A stretch of 64,000 nt of DNA from Nordella sp. HKS 07 (GTDB taxonomy: Bacteria > Pseudomonadota > Alphaproteobacteria > Rhizobiales > Aestuariivirgaceae), in the NCBI RefSeq assembly GCF_011046735.1, contig NZ_CP049258.1, forward strand, positions 310,001 through 374,000, given 5' to 3'. The position numbers and the translations under genes were made by a program. The notes below the pieces were generated by a model. It searched no databases, was not told the DNA's origin, and saw only the letters and a program-made list of their open reading frames with translations. This document shows positions 1 to 8,029 of the stretch, piece by piece. Numbering within the stretch: position 1 is the first letter of the stretch; each line of letters begins with the position of its first letter.

Positions 1-138
1 GACCTGCAACCTTAAGGTTTGGGCATCCCTGATTTCCAGAACGGCCTCGAAATGGGCGGCTTCCGCAAGACGGGCCTGGCGCAGCGCCCCGTTCAGACCC
101 TGCTCTCCTGGCAATCTTGTCGACCGGGGGGAAACCAC
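1..138 (-). CDS. Unknown protein, N-terminal part only (runs off the left edge)
   Basis: An open minus-strand frame begins with GTG at 136-138 and stays open to the window edge, giving 46 residues that start VVSPRSTRLPGEQG and continue with an Ala/Leu/Arg-rich helical stretch. An AGGAG ribosome-binding site (plus-strand ctcct at 146-150) lies 7 bases upstream of the GTG, which is the main support for a real start. No motif is recognised in the visible part. It is divergent from the YbaK-type gene that starts at 242. Confidence 0.5.
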   Translation of the reverse strand, partial: MVSPRSTRLPGEQGLNGALRQARLAEAAHFEAVLEIRDAQTLRLQV

Positions 139-241
139 TAAAATACTCCTGAACTATGAATCGGTTGTGCCAAAATAGTCCGAGAAAAGAGTCGTTCCTT
201 CAGCTATCTCCATATCTTGCAACTCCCGCACCAGCAAGGCC

Positions 242-730
242 ATGACCGATTTGGACAATCCACTGCCTTCCAGCGCCCGGCGCGTCGCCGATGCGGCCCG
301 CCTCCTGGGCCTTTCCCCGCACATCGTCACCATGGCGAACAGCACGCGAACAGCCGAGGAGGCAGCCGCATCCTGTGGTTGTACGGTCGCCCAGATCGTC
401 AAGTCCCTGGTGTTTCGCGGCGCCCAGTCGGGCACCCCTTATTTGCTGCTGGTTTCGGGCAAGAACCGGGTCGATGAACGCAAGGCCGCGGATGTGATCG
501 GCGAACGCCTGGCACGCCCCGATGCCGCCTATGTGCGCGGCACGACCGGTTATGCGATCGGCGGCATCCCGCCTTTCGGCCATGACGTGCCGCTCAAGAC
601 CTACATGGATGCCGATCTGCTCGCTTTCGCGAGCGTATGGACGGCGGCTGGCACACCGCACTGCGTGATGCGCCTTTCCCCTGAGGAGCTGCGCGCCAAG
701 ACCGGCGCCGAGACGATCAACGTCTATTGA
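242..730 (+). CDS. YbaK/EbsC-type aminoacyl-tRNA deacylase
   Basis: A 162-residue single-domain protein matching the YbaK/ProX (prolyl-tRNA editing) fold: it hydrolyses mischarged aminoacyl-tRNA in trans in the cytoplasm. Typical features are the early ADAARLLGL helix, the IVKSLVF strand carrying the conserved lysine, LVSGKNRVD near residue 73, and the glycine-rich GTTGYAIGGIPPFGH segment around residues 101-115 that forms the editing pocket. The length is normal for the free-standing family. The ATG at 242 is preferred over later in-frame ATGs because it keeps the whole first helix. The end lies tail to tail with the gene ending at 724, overlapping it by 7 bases. The exact substrate (Cys-tRNA-Pro, Ala-tRNA-Pro or other) cannot be told from sequence. 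Confidence 0.88.
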   Translation: MTDLDNPLPSSARRVADAARLLGLSPHIVTMANSTRTAEEAAASCGCTVAQIVKSLVFRGAQSGTPYLLLVSGKNRVDERKAADVIGERLARPDAAYVRGTTGYAIGGIPPFGHDVPLKTYMDADLLAFASVWTAAGTPHCVMRLSPEELRAKTGAETINVY

Positions 731-1437
731 GTCTTGGCCGGCTGCGCCGTCCCGCCGCAGACCGTCGGCAGTGGCGCGTTGCCGAACCATAATTCGAAAG
801 TATTGGGACGGACCTTCTTGGCGCCGTCCCAGATGGTGGTCAGGTTGATGACCTTGAGCTCGAGGCCGAGCGCGCCGAACATATTGGCGATGCCCTGGCC
901 GCGCTCCACGTCGCTGTCCTTCAGCACCCGCAATTCATGCTGCTTACCGTCCCAATTCACCTGGGCGATCAGCGGCACCGAGATCTGCGAGCGGTCGGCG
1001 TCCTTCAGAGACAGGAGCATGGTGGCGATGCAGGCGCGCTGCTGGTCGTTCATGGCGTGGACGAAAAGCCGGCTCGGCAGGCGTTCGAGCGCCTTTCGGA
1101 AGGTCTCGGCGACCGCCGGATTCTCGTCCGACGCCTTCATCAGAGCAGCCTCCATCAAGGGCAGCATCTGCTTGTCGGCGGACGAATTGGCGTAATCGAG
1201 CTGGGCCGCTACGAATTCCACCGGTACCTTGTCGTTCTTGAGCAAATATTCGAGCATGGCGATACCGAACTTGCGCTTCTCGGCATTCTCGTCGCTGACG
1301 AGATCGATCATCGTCTTGAGGTCGGCAAGATTCTGCTGCCAGCGCGTGTAATAGAGGCCGGTGCCCGCCACGGTGAGCGGGATCATGACCGTCGCCAGGA
1401 GCTGGACCATAATCTCGCGCATGGGCCGTATCGACAT
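724..1437 (-). CDS. Membrane-anchored protein of unknown function
   Basis: A 237-residue protein with one hydrophobic N-terminal segment at about residues 9-28 (VQLLATVMIPLTVAGTGLYY). This suggests a membrane anchor with the rest in the periplasm or cytoplasm. The body is helical (residues 35-140, with many Glu/Lys/Ala) followed by a beta-rich part that ends FELWFGNAPLPTVCGG. No catalytic motif or known family is recognised. It is the last gene of the minus-strand run that begins at 7565, 87 bases after the AbrB-type gene, so co-transcription is possible but not certain. Confidence 0.7.
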   Translation of the reverse strand: MSIRPMREIMVQLLATVMIPLTVAGTGLYYTRWQQNLADLKTMIDLVSDENAEKRKFGIAMLEYLLKNDKVPVEFVAAQLDYANSSADKQMLPLMEAALMKASDENPAVAETFRKALERLPSRLFVHAMNDQQRACIATMLLSLKDADRSQISVPLIAQVNWDGKQHELRVLKDSDVERGQGIANMFGALGLELKVINLTTIWDGAKKVRPNTFELWFGNAPLPTVCGGTAQPAKTQ

Positions 1438-1524
1438 ACTTCAACTCCATCGATTTCCGCCTTGCACCATCCCAATGAGGCGGAACGGTGGCCGTATACA
1501 GCGCGAGTCGATTCGCCGGAATCG

Positions 1525-2532
1525 CTATTCGCCGGACGGCGGCGGCAGTCTTGGGCGCAGCATATAGGCGGCCAGGGGCGGGATGGCGAGGCTCATGACA
1601 AAATAGCGCACCAATTGATGGGCGCCGACATAGGCCGGATCGAGATTGAGGGCGAGCGCGATGATCGCCATCGCATCGAGCCCACCCGGTGAAAAGGCGA
1701 GAAGCGTCAAGGTGAAGGGCAGATGGGCCAGGAGGCTGGCGAGCACGGCGCCCAGGATCGAGATCGCCAGCGCGATGGCGAAGCCCGCCAGACCGTCGGC
1801 CAGGCCGTAAAACAATTCGCCCGGACTGAAATCCTGGAATCGGCTGGCCATCGATGTGCCGAGGATCACATTGGCGAGGATCAAGGCGGGTGACGGCAGG
1901 ACGCCATGGGCGATGTCTCCGAGAAAGAAGCCGGCGCTCACCAGGATGGGACCGATGAACAGCCCGGCGGGAAATCTGAGACGTTCGAGAAGCAGCGCCG
2001 CCGCGGCGCTCGCCACGAATACGAGGACGATCTCCCACCAGATGATTGCTGTGCTTGTCATTCGGGGCGCCGTCCCGGGCGACAGGCTGGTGACGACGAG
2101 CGGCAGGGCCGCGACAAGGAAGAACAGCCTGATGCTCTGGGCGATGATGACCCGGCGCATGTCGGCCTTGGCCTCGTCGGCCATGACGACGACCATGGCG
2201 AGGGCACCCGGCACGCTCGAGAACAGCGCATCGGGCACCGGCCAGCCGCGCACCCGCCGGTAGAAGACATAGCAGGCGGCCGTCACCGCCACGACCGTCA
2301 GCAACAGCATCGCCAGGCTCAAGGGCCAGCGCGCCGCTGTCGCCAGCGTCTCCGGTGTGACGCTGCTGCCAATCTGCACGCCGAGGATGATGAAGGCGAT
2401 GACGCGCAGATAATGCGGCACCGAGAGCTTGACGCCGGACAGCACCGCGACGATCGCGACGATCATGCTGCCCGCGAGCCACGGGGCCGGCAGATGCAGA
2501 TAGGCGAAGAGGGCGCCGCCCAAGGCACCCAA
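1525..2532 (-). CDS. AbrB-family membrane protein (putative transporter)
   Basis: About 335 residues with some ten hydrophobic helices arranged as two similar halves, the pattern of the AbrB duplication family (older name: putative ammonia monooxygenase). GALGGALFAYLHLPAPWLAGSM at the N-terminus is the family hallmark; a related segment recurs near residue 175 (LLERLRFPAGLFIGPILVSAG). The start is uncertain. TTG at 2532 is the first usual start, but the same frame runs upstream through VIEAFVLIRILFTF, overlapping the kinase gene, and family members often begin in that stretch. Transport substrate is unknown. Its place directly after the sugar kinase suggests, by inference only, a role linked to that pathway. 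Confidence 0.78.
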   Translation of the reverse strand: MGALGGALFAYLHLPAPWLAGSMIVAIVAVLSGVKLSVPHYLRVIAFIILGVQIGSSVTPETLATAARWPLSLAMLLLTVVAVTAACYVFYRRVRGWPVPDALFSSVPGALAMVVVMADEAKADMRRVIIAQSIRLFFLVAALPLVVTSLSPGTAPRMTSTAIIWWEIVLVFVASAAAALLLERLRFPAGLFIGPILVSAGFFLGDIAHGVLPSPALILANVILGTSMASRFQDFSPGELFYGLADGLAGFAIALAISILGAVLASLLAHLPFTLTLLAFSPGGLDAMAIIALALNLDPAYVGAHQLVRYFVMSLAIPPLAAYMLRPRLPPPSGE

Positions 2533-2555
2533 GGCAAACGTGAAAAGGATACGGA

Positions 2556-3998
2556 TCAGAACAAAGGCCTCAATGACTCGAAGAGCTGACGATAGCGCCG
2601 ATACGCATTGTCATAGGCTTCCCGATGCCGAACAAGCGGCAAAGTCACATCCGCGACAGGATTGAGGTCGCTTACCGTCCGGCCGACATCCTCAAGCTGC
2701 CCGGCCGCCTTTCCGGCGAGCACCGCCGCGGCGATGGCGGACGTGTCGGTATGAAGCGGCGTTTCCGCCGGGAGCCCGATGAGATCGGCGCGGATCTGCC
2801 GCCATAAAACGCTGCGTGCGCCGCCGCCGGCGATGCGCAAAGCCTGCGTTTCGACACCGAGCGCATGTACGCGTTCGAAGACGTCGCGCATGGCGAAGGC
2901 GAGCCCCTCGAGGAGTGCCCGCGCCAGATGCGGCGTCCCATGCGCGGGGGTGAGACCATAGAAGGCGCCGCGCGCCGAAGCGATCCATTCGGGCGCCATG
3001 GCCCCCGATAGCGCAGGCAGGAAGGTCACGCCCTCGGCGCCGGGCGGGACCTGCCCCGCCAGCGCCGTCAGCTCGTCGAAGCTCGCAAGCCTGAACGTGT
3101 CGCGAAACCAGACCAAGGCGCCGCCCGAGAGCCAGCCCGGATTCTCGATGAAATAATGACCGTCGAGAAAGGCATGCGTTTCAACCAGCCGGCCGGGATC
3201 GATGACGGACACGGGATGCAGCGCGCCCGTCACCTCCGCGGTGCCCAGCACATTGATGAAGCGGCCGGGTGTCACGAGCCCTGCTCCCAGTGCCGAGGAG
3301 AAATCATCCCCCGTGCCGGTCGCGACCGGGATTCCTTTGGGAAGGCCGGTCAACGCCGCTCCCTCCCCCGACAAATGACCGGCTCTGTCGGCCATATCCA
3401 GCACCGCCGGCAGTTCATCGGCGCCGATTCCGAATGCCGTGAGCAAGCCCTCGTCGTACGAGCGCTCCTTGAGCCCGTAGACCATGCTGGTCGAGGCGGT
3501 GGCATGATCGATGGCATGAGAGCCGGTCACACGCGAGACCAGATAGGATACCGGCACATGAAATTTCACCGCCTGGGTGACGGCGGGCGCATGCCGCTTG
3601 AGCCATCTGATCTTGGCGGCGAGGTGGGTCGCATCGAGCACCACGCCGCAGCGCCGATGCACCTCGTCGGCGTCGATGCCATCGGTCTGCGCGCGCCGGT
3701 CCATCCAGATCAGGCAGGAATGCAGGGGCTTGCCATGCCGGTCGATGGCGACGCAGCCATCGAGCTGGCCGCCGAATCCGAGCGCCGTCACCTCGTCGGC
3801 CTTGCGCCCGGCTTTCGCGAGCGCGCCGTCAATAGCCGGACCCAGCGCCTCTTCCCACTGACGCGGATCCTGCTCCGCCCAGCCGGCTTGCGGAAAATAG
3901 GGGGCGTAGGGGATGGCATGCTGGCCGATGATCTTCATGTCCGGCGACAGCACGACCGCCTTCAGACTTTGCGTGCCGATGTCGATGCCGACGATCAT
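2556..3998 (-). CDS. FGGY-family carbohydrate kinase (xylulokinase-like)
   Basis: A 480-residue FGGY kinase, which uses ATP to phosphorylate a ketose or polyol in the cytoplasm. The N-terminal phosphate-binding segment GIDIGTQSLKAVVL is at residues 4-17. AGWAEQDPRQWEEA near residue 39 is typical of the xylulokinase branch. GTGDDFSSALGAG near residue 228 and AGGGARSVLWRQ near residue 389 (adenosine site) complete the fold, and the length is normal for XylB. The ATG overlaps the DeoR stop by 4 bases (ATGA), so the two are translationally coupled. The neighbours (polyol-phosphate dehydrogenase-like, HAD phosphatase, TIM barrel) make an unusual polyol or pentulose as likely a substrate as xylulose. 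Confidence 0.87.
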   Translation of the reverse strand: MIVGIDIGTQSLKAVVLSPDMKIIGQHAIPYAPYFPQAGWAEQDPRQWEEALGPAIDGALAKAGRKADEVTALGFGGQLDGCVAIDRHGKPLHSCLIWMDRRAQTDGIDADEVHRRCGVVLDATHLAAKIRWLKRHAPAVTQAVKFHVPVSYLVSRVTGSHAIDHATASTSMVYGLKERSYDEGLLTAFGIGADELPAVLDMADRAGHLSGEGAALTGLPKGIPVATGTGDDFSSALGAGLVTPGRFINVLGTAEVTGALHPVSVIDPGRLVETHAFLDGHYFIENPGWLSGGALVWFRDTFRLASFDELTALAGQVPPGAEGVTFLPALSGAMAPEWIASARGAFYGLTPAHGTPHLARALLEGLAFAMRDVFERVHALGVETQALRIAGGGARSVLWRQIRADLIGLPAETPLHTDTSAIAAAVLAGKAAGQLEDVGRTVSDLNPVADVTLPLVRHREAYDNAYRRYRQLFESLRPLF

Positions 3999-4789
3999 GC
4001 GGCGATGCCGGTCTTCCCCTGTTCCGCGATGCGCAGATCGACTTGCGCCTCGGCGAGCGCCTCGACCAGCGCCTCATCGGGCCGCGCGTCAGTAACGAGG
4101 CCGTCGATGGCGCCGAGCGCGCAGATCGTCGCGAACTGCGTGATGCCGGCCTTGGTCTGGTCCGCCAGGAGATATACGCGTTCCGCCCGCGCGATGATCT
4201 TGCGCTTGACGGCCGCACCCGCCGCATCCGCATCGCTGATCTCGTTCGCCGTGAAGCCGCCGGCGCCGATGAAGGCGATATTGGCGTGATAGCGGTCGAG
4301 GAAGTCAAGCGTTTCAGGACCGAACACGCCCTCCTCGGTGAGCCGCAGATCGCCTGGGCAGAGCAGCACCGACGCGGTGTCGGAGTGGCCCAGTATGCGC
4401 GCCACACCGATCGAGTTGGTGATCGCCTTGAACTCGATCGGTAGCTGCGCCAGGACCCTGGCCAGATGCGATGTCGTCGAGCCCGCATCGATGATGAGGA
4501 CGTCGCCGGATTTGACCAGTTGCGCGGCATTCTGGGCGATGCGTTCGCGCTCGGCGACATAGGTCTGGGCGCGCGCCGCGATGCCGGGCTCATCGGTAAG
4601 CGCGCGCATCGCTGCGCCGCCGTAGGTGCGCGCCAGGAGGCCGCGCTCGGCCAAGGCGTCGAGATCGCGCCGGATCGTTTCGGTGGTGACGTCGAATTCC
4701 TCGGCGAGATCGGAGATGCGCACCGCCACCGTCGTGTTGAGGCGTGTGACGATCCGGTCCTGTCTCTCGCGCTTCGACAGCTTATCCAT
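3995..4789 (-). CDS. DeoR/GlpR-family transcriptional regulator
   Basis: A 264-residue repressor of the DeoR family. Residues 6-60 form the winged helix-turn-helix (ERQDRIVTRLN, then ISDLAEEFDVTTETIRRDLDAL and the GLLARTYGGA wing). The C-terminal DeoRC sensor starts with GDVLIIDAGSTTSHLARVL near residue 95; this domain normally binds a sugar phosphate. It overlaps the HAD gene by 8 bases upstream and the kinase by 4 bases downstream, so it is embedded in the operon it presumably controls. Likely operators are the phased inverted repeats at 7577-7616 in front of the first operon gene. Confidence 0.9.
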   Translation of the reverse strand: MDKLSKRERQDRIVTRLNTTVAVRISDLAEEFDVTTETIRRDLDALAERGLLARTYGGAAMRALTDEPGIAARAQTYVAERERIAQNAAQLVKSGDVLIIDAGSTTSHLARVLAQLPIEFKAITNSIGVARILGHSDTASVLLCPGDLRLTEEGVFGPETLDFLDRYHANIAFIGAGGFTANEISDADAAGAAVKRKIIARAERVYLLADQTKAGITQFATICALGAIDGLVTDARPDEALVEALAEAQVDLRIAEQGKTGIAA

Positions 4790-5594
4790 GACGGGCCTCC
4801 AGCAGAGCCTTGGCGAGTTCGGCGAAGCCCTCCCCGCCTTCGGCCTCGGTCACATAGCGCGGCAAATGCGCCATGATCTCCTTGTAGGGCTTGATATTGG
4901 CGACGCCCACCGAATTCGGGAAGAAGGCGAACATCGGCGCATCATTGGGGGAGTCGCCCGCATAGACAATATGCCGGCGCTCGCTTTCTGTATCGATTCC
5001 GAAACGCTCCTGGAGCAGGCGCTTGCTCATGGTCAGCTTGTCATGGCGGCCGAACCACGCATTGACATGGATGGAGCTCACCTTGGCCACCGCCCCTTCG
5101 CCTTCAAATGCCTGCCTGATGCGCTCGGCCGTGGCGAGCGGCAAGGCCGGAACATCCTCGCAGAAGTCGATGGCAATATCGATTTCGCGATAGGCCTGGT
5201 CGGACGCGATGGCGGTGCCGGGGAAATCCGCGAGGATGCGGGCGCCGATCTTGCCGAGCTTCTCGCTGTTGGCCCGCCGCTCCTCGGCCGGCTGGCCATA
5301 GACGCGTAACATTTTGCGGGCCTTGTCGTCGTAGCGGAAATAGAAGGCGCCGTTCTCCCCGACGATGCCATCCACCGGCCACATGCGGGCAATGTGATCG
5401 CACCATCCCGCCGGCCGGCCGGTGATGGGGATCACGACGAGCCCGGCGGCGCGCAGATCCTCCAGCGCCTGGTAGGCGATCGCCGGCAAGCGGCCATGCA
5501 GGGTCAGCGTGTCGTCGATATCGGTGAGGACCGCTTTCACCGCCCTAAGCTCACTTGAGGGGCAGGAAGCGAGCGGCGCAAGCGAGGTCGTCAA
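4782..5594 (-). CDS. HAD-superfamily hydrolase, C2-cap (Cof/sucrose-phosphatase-like)
   Basis: A 270-residue phosphatase of the HAD IIB type. Motif I is TDIDDTL at residues 25-31 (nucleophile Asp and acid/base Asp), motif II is PITGR near residue 56 and motif IV is GDSPNDAPMF near residue 213. The insert between motifs II and IV is the C2 cap found in sugar-phosphate phosphatases. It overlaps the upstream dehydrogenase gene by 4 bases and the DeoR gene by 8. Taken with the kinase and dehydrogenase it may remove phosphate from a pathway product or an inhibitory side product. The substrate cannot be read from the sequence. Confidence 0.85.
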   Translation of the reverse strand: MTTSLAPLASCPSSELRAVKAVLTDIDDTLTLHGRLPAIAYQALEDLRAAGLVVIPITGRPAGWCDHIARMWPVDGIVGENGAFYFRYDDKARKMLRVYGQPAEERRANSEKLGKIGARILADFPGTAIASDQAYREIDIAIDFCEDVPALPLATAERIRQAFEGEGAVAKVSSIHVNAWFGRHDKLTMSKRLLQERFGIDTESERRHIVYAGDSPNDAPMFAFFPNSVGVANIKPYKEIMAHLPRYVTEAEGGEGFAELAKALLEARHG

Positions 5595-6898
5595 TCGATC
5601 AGCCTTTCCGGTTCCAGCAGGCCTGAATCGGCCGCGAGGTCGAGGAAGGTATAGCGATTCCGGATTTCCCGTGCATGCAGGATCGCGTTCTTGAAGAACG
5701 CCCGGGGAAGTCCGATCGCCGGGTAGCGCCGTGGCGCCTCGACCTGGGCCAGCGCCTTGTCGATGACGGCCGCGGGCCGGCGCACCAGCTCGATCTCGCT
5801 CTTGAGGCCCGGCCAGATCGCCTGCAGCCTCTCATTGAGGCCTGCCAGCTTGGCGCCGTCGGCGAGCTTGGGCTGGATGTCCTGCCAGCAGGCGGCGCCG
5901 ACCTCGTCGCCGAAATGCGACTTGAGCGCCGCCGCGCTGAGCTTGCTCGCCTCGAGATGAGGCGCCCGGTCGCGCGCCAGGAGCTGGTCCTGGAGCTTTG
6001 CCATCACGATGGTGGTGACGGCGATCTGCTCGCCATGCAGCGCCGGCTCCCAACCCTGCGGCGGCATCATCTCGACATGGTGGCTGATCAGATGCTCGCC
6101 CTGGCTCGCTGGATAGGAGCCGCCGCAGATCGTCATGCCGAAGCCGGACAGAAGCAGTATCTGGATCAGGCAGCTGAGCGCCGCGCGATCGCCCTTCAGC
6201 AACGCGCCCGGATCGGTGACGAGCTGGTTCTCGAGGTCGGCGATAAAGGCGAAGGGTACGGTGCGATAGGTCTGGCCCAGAAGGCGGCTCGACATCAGCC
6301 AGTCCGCCTGCGCCGTCGATCGGCAGATCGCATCGCCGAAACCCGCCTGAATGAGGCGCTTCGGCGCCTTGGCGAGCACATCGAGATCGACGAAGACGCC
6401 ATCGGGCGAGATCGCGGCGAGCGACTTCTTGTGTCCGCGCACGGTGATGGCCGCATTGACCGATGTATAGCCGTTCATCGACGGCGCCGTGGCGAAGACC
6501 GCGCAGCGCTTGCCTTGCCGGGCGGCGGAATATTTGGCGAGATCGCAGATGCTGCCCGAGCCCACCGCGATATAGGCCCCTGCCCGCTCGCCCTCGCGCA
6601 TCACGCGCGCCGCGGTTTCGTCATCGGGATGTGGCCGCTTGCCGAGTCTGATCGGGATGATTTCGCCGAGGGAGGCGAGCGCCGTCTCGACCCGCTGTCC
6701 CAGGGCTGCATATGTGTCGTCGTCGGACAGGATCGCGAAAGGCTTCGGGAGATCGAGCGCCTTGACGAGTTCCGCCTCGCGTCCGGCCAGCGTTGCTTCG
6801 ATCACCAGCGCCTTCATCGGCACGCGGAGGGTTTCGCCCGTATCGGGATCGCGATAGGCGCCGGCCAGCAGCTTCCTCAGATTGTCCATTTCATGCAC
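5591..6898 (-). CDS. sn-Glycerol-1-phosphate dehydrogenase-like enzyme (AraM/EgsA family)
   Basis: A 435-residue metal-dependent dehydrogenase of the glycerol-1-phosphate/dehydroquinate-synthase fold. The NAD-binding part holds YIAVGSGSICDLAKY (residues 110-124) and the family-typical FATAPSMNGYTSVNAAI (near residue 135). Metal ligands are probably in AGFGDAICRSTAQADW and GEHLISHHVEMM (residues about 190 and 272). The family interconverts dihydroxyacetone phosphate and glycerol 1-phosphate with NAD(P)H; homologues occur in bacterial polyol and arabinose clusters. Two starts are possible, 6898 or ATG 6889; both overlap or touch the TIM-barrel gene. Catabolic use of a related polyol phosphate is an inference from the kinase, phosphatase and DeoR neighbours. 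Confidence 0.83.
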   Translation of the reverse strand: MHEMDNLRKLLAGAYRDPDTGETLRVPMKALVIEATLAGREAELVKALDLPKPFAILSDDDTYAALGQRVETALASLGEIIPIRLGKRPHPDDETAARVMREGERAGAYIAVGSGSICDLAKYSAARQGKRCAVFATAPSMNGYTSVNAAITVRGHKKSLAAISPDGVFVDLDVLAKAPKRLIQAGFGDAICRSTAQADWLMSSRLLGQTYRTVPFAFIADLENQLVTDPGALLKGDRAALSCLIQILLLSGFGMTICGGSYPASQGEHLISHHVEMMPPQGWEPALHGEQIAVTTIVMAKLQDQLLARDRAPHLEASKLSAAALKSHFGDEVGAACWQDIQPKLADGAKLAGLNERLQAIWPGLKSEIELVRRPAAVIDKALAQVEAPRRYPAIGLPRAFFKNAILHAREIRNRYTFLDLAADSGLLEPERLID

Positions 6899-7565
6899 CG
6901 GCCGCGCGCAGCACCGCCTTGCACTGATCGCGCACGCCCTTGATGCCCTGCGCGAATACCTCCTCGAATACCGCCGATCCGATCGTGAATGCGTTGGCGC
7001 CCGCCGCCGCGACCGCCTTGATGCGGGCGGGCGAGTCGATGCTGCCCGCGACGATCAGATAGCCGTCGTCGCCGACGCCCCGCCGCGCCGCGCGAATGAG
7101 GTCCAGCGGGTCGGCGTCGGTCGCGCGATAGGCCAGAAGGTCGACCCCCGGGCAGCCGGAGGCGACGGCGTTGCGGCAGTCCGTCTCGACATCGGCTGCC
7201 GTGCCGCCGAGCTTTGTCGGATGACCGGTGGGCTTGCCGGGAAAGGGATAATAGGACGGGCCGCCGGTCTTGAAAGTGTCCATGGCGAGCTTGATGTCCT
7301 GCCCCCCAAGCACCCTGTCGACACCAAGCTCCGCCGCGGTCGTGATCGACTGGCGGATGCTCTCCGGCGTCTGGCTGACGACTTCGACATAGGCGATGCA
7401 GCCATCGGCTTTGATGCGCCGGGTCAGTTCCTTGAGGGTGGCCTTGTCGACGCCGACATCCTTGAAGCCCACATGCTTGAGGCCGATGCCGGAGAGGGTA
7501 TCGTAGACGTCAAGACAGTTCTGGACCGTTTTGTCGTGATGCGTCAGCATGAAGATGAAATCCAT
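6891..7565 (-). CDS. HisA-like TIM-barrel protein of unknown function
   Basis: A 224-residue (beta/alpha)8-type protein. KHVGFKDVGVD, CIAYVEVVS, GVDRVLGGQD and the late phosphate-binding signature VAGSIDSPARIKAVAAAGANAFTIG (residues about 177-201) resemble HisA/TrpF/ribulose-phosphate-binding barrels. The conserved phosphate site suggests a phosphorylated substrate. It is the first gene of the seven-gene operon, 11 bases downstream of paired inverted repeats that are probable DeoR operators. I do not recognise the exact reaction. Aldolase or isomerase activity on a sugar phosphate is a reasonable guess. Confidence 0.78.
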   Translation of the reverse strand: MDFIFMLTHHDKTVQNCLDVYDTLSGIGLKHVGFKDVGVDKATLKELTRRIKADGCIAYVEVVSQTPESIRQSITTAAELGVDRVLGGQDIKLAMDTFKTGGPSYYPFPGKPTGHPTKLGGTAADVETDCRNAVASGCPGVDLLAYRATDADPLDLIRAARRGVGDDGYLIVAGSIDSPARIKAVAAAGANAFTIGSAVFEEVFAQGIKGVRDQCKAVLRAAGA

Positions 7566-7576
7566 GTCGCCACTCT

Positions 7577-7616
7577 ATATGTTGTACCCACAACAAATAT
7601 GTTGCATATCTAACAT
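7577..7616. promoter_or_regulatory. Paired inverted repeats, probable DeoR operator
   Basis: Two perfect inverted repeats lie just upstream of the operon's first ATG (7565): GTTGT-ACCC-ACAAC at 7581-7594 and ATGTT-GCATATCT-AACAT at 7599-7616. The octamer ATATGTTG also recurs as a direct repeat at 7577 and 7597, exactly 20 bp apart, so both sites face the same side of the helix. DeoR/GlpR-type repressors commonly bind such paired TGTT-rich sites. The assignment to the regulator at 3995-4789 is inference. Confidence 0.55.
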
Positions 7617-8029
7617 GGATGGCGCAAGCTATTTCCGTAGGGAGATGGCATGAGTTGGAAGAAATCTTTCCGGCCGGTCTATGCTGTAGGAACGTCTGAA
7701 CGGGCGGCGATCGACCTTGCCTGGCTTCAACTTGTCCCTCAATTAACGCCAGCAGCGAACGAGATCGCCGTCACCGAAAACAGGCCGCGTCTGATCTGGG
7801 CATCAGCCACACCCCGTGTGCCGGAATTTTTACCGGCCATACCGCGTCTTCCACAGTGCGCGGTCTGGCCTATGAAAGCTACAATGAGCCCTGTCGGGAA
7901 AGGAGGGTGTCAAATCGGGACGCTCGAAAGTCAAGCGATTGCCAGGGACCTGTCCTAGGCTGTCGAATGGGAAACGCCAGAACCAAGCCCACGATAAGTG
8001 ATGGGTAAAACAACAACGGAGGAAGTCGT
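7617..8029. other. Intergenic region without a supported gene
   Basis: About 410 bp between the divergent operons at 7565 (minus) and 8030 (plus). A 102-codon frame at 7650-7958 has no recognisable domain and looks non-coding. The sequence must hold the promoter of the ABC importer, but no clear -35/-10 pair stands out. A purine-rich GGAGGAAG at 8020-8027 is the ribosome-binding site for the gene at 8030. Confidence 0.5.

Noticed and set aside
944-2482. A 512-codon minus-strand frame over the AbrB-type gene and the anchored unknown protein
   Set aside because: It overlaps two better-supported frames and is Arg/Ala/His-rich with no domain; the hydrophobic helices are in the other frame.
7650-7958. 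A 102-codon plus-strand frame upstream of the importer
   Set aside because: No ribosome-binding site, domain or coding-like composition.
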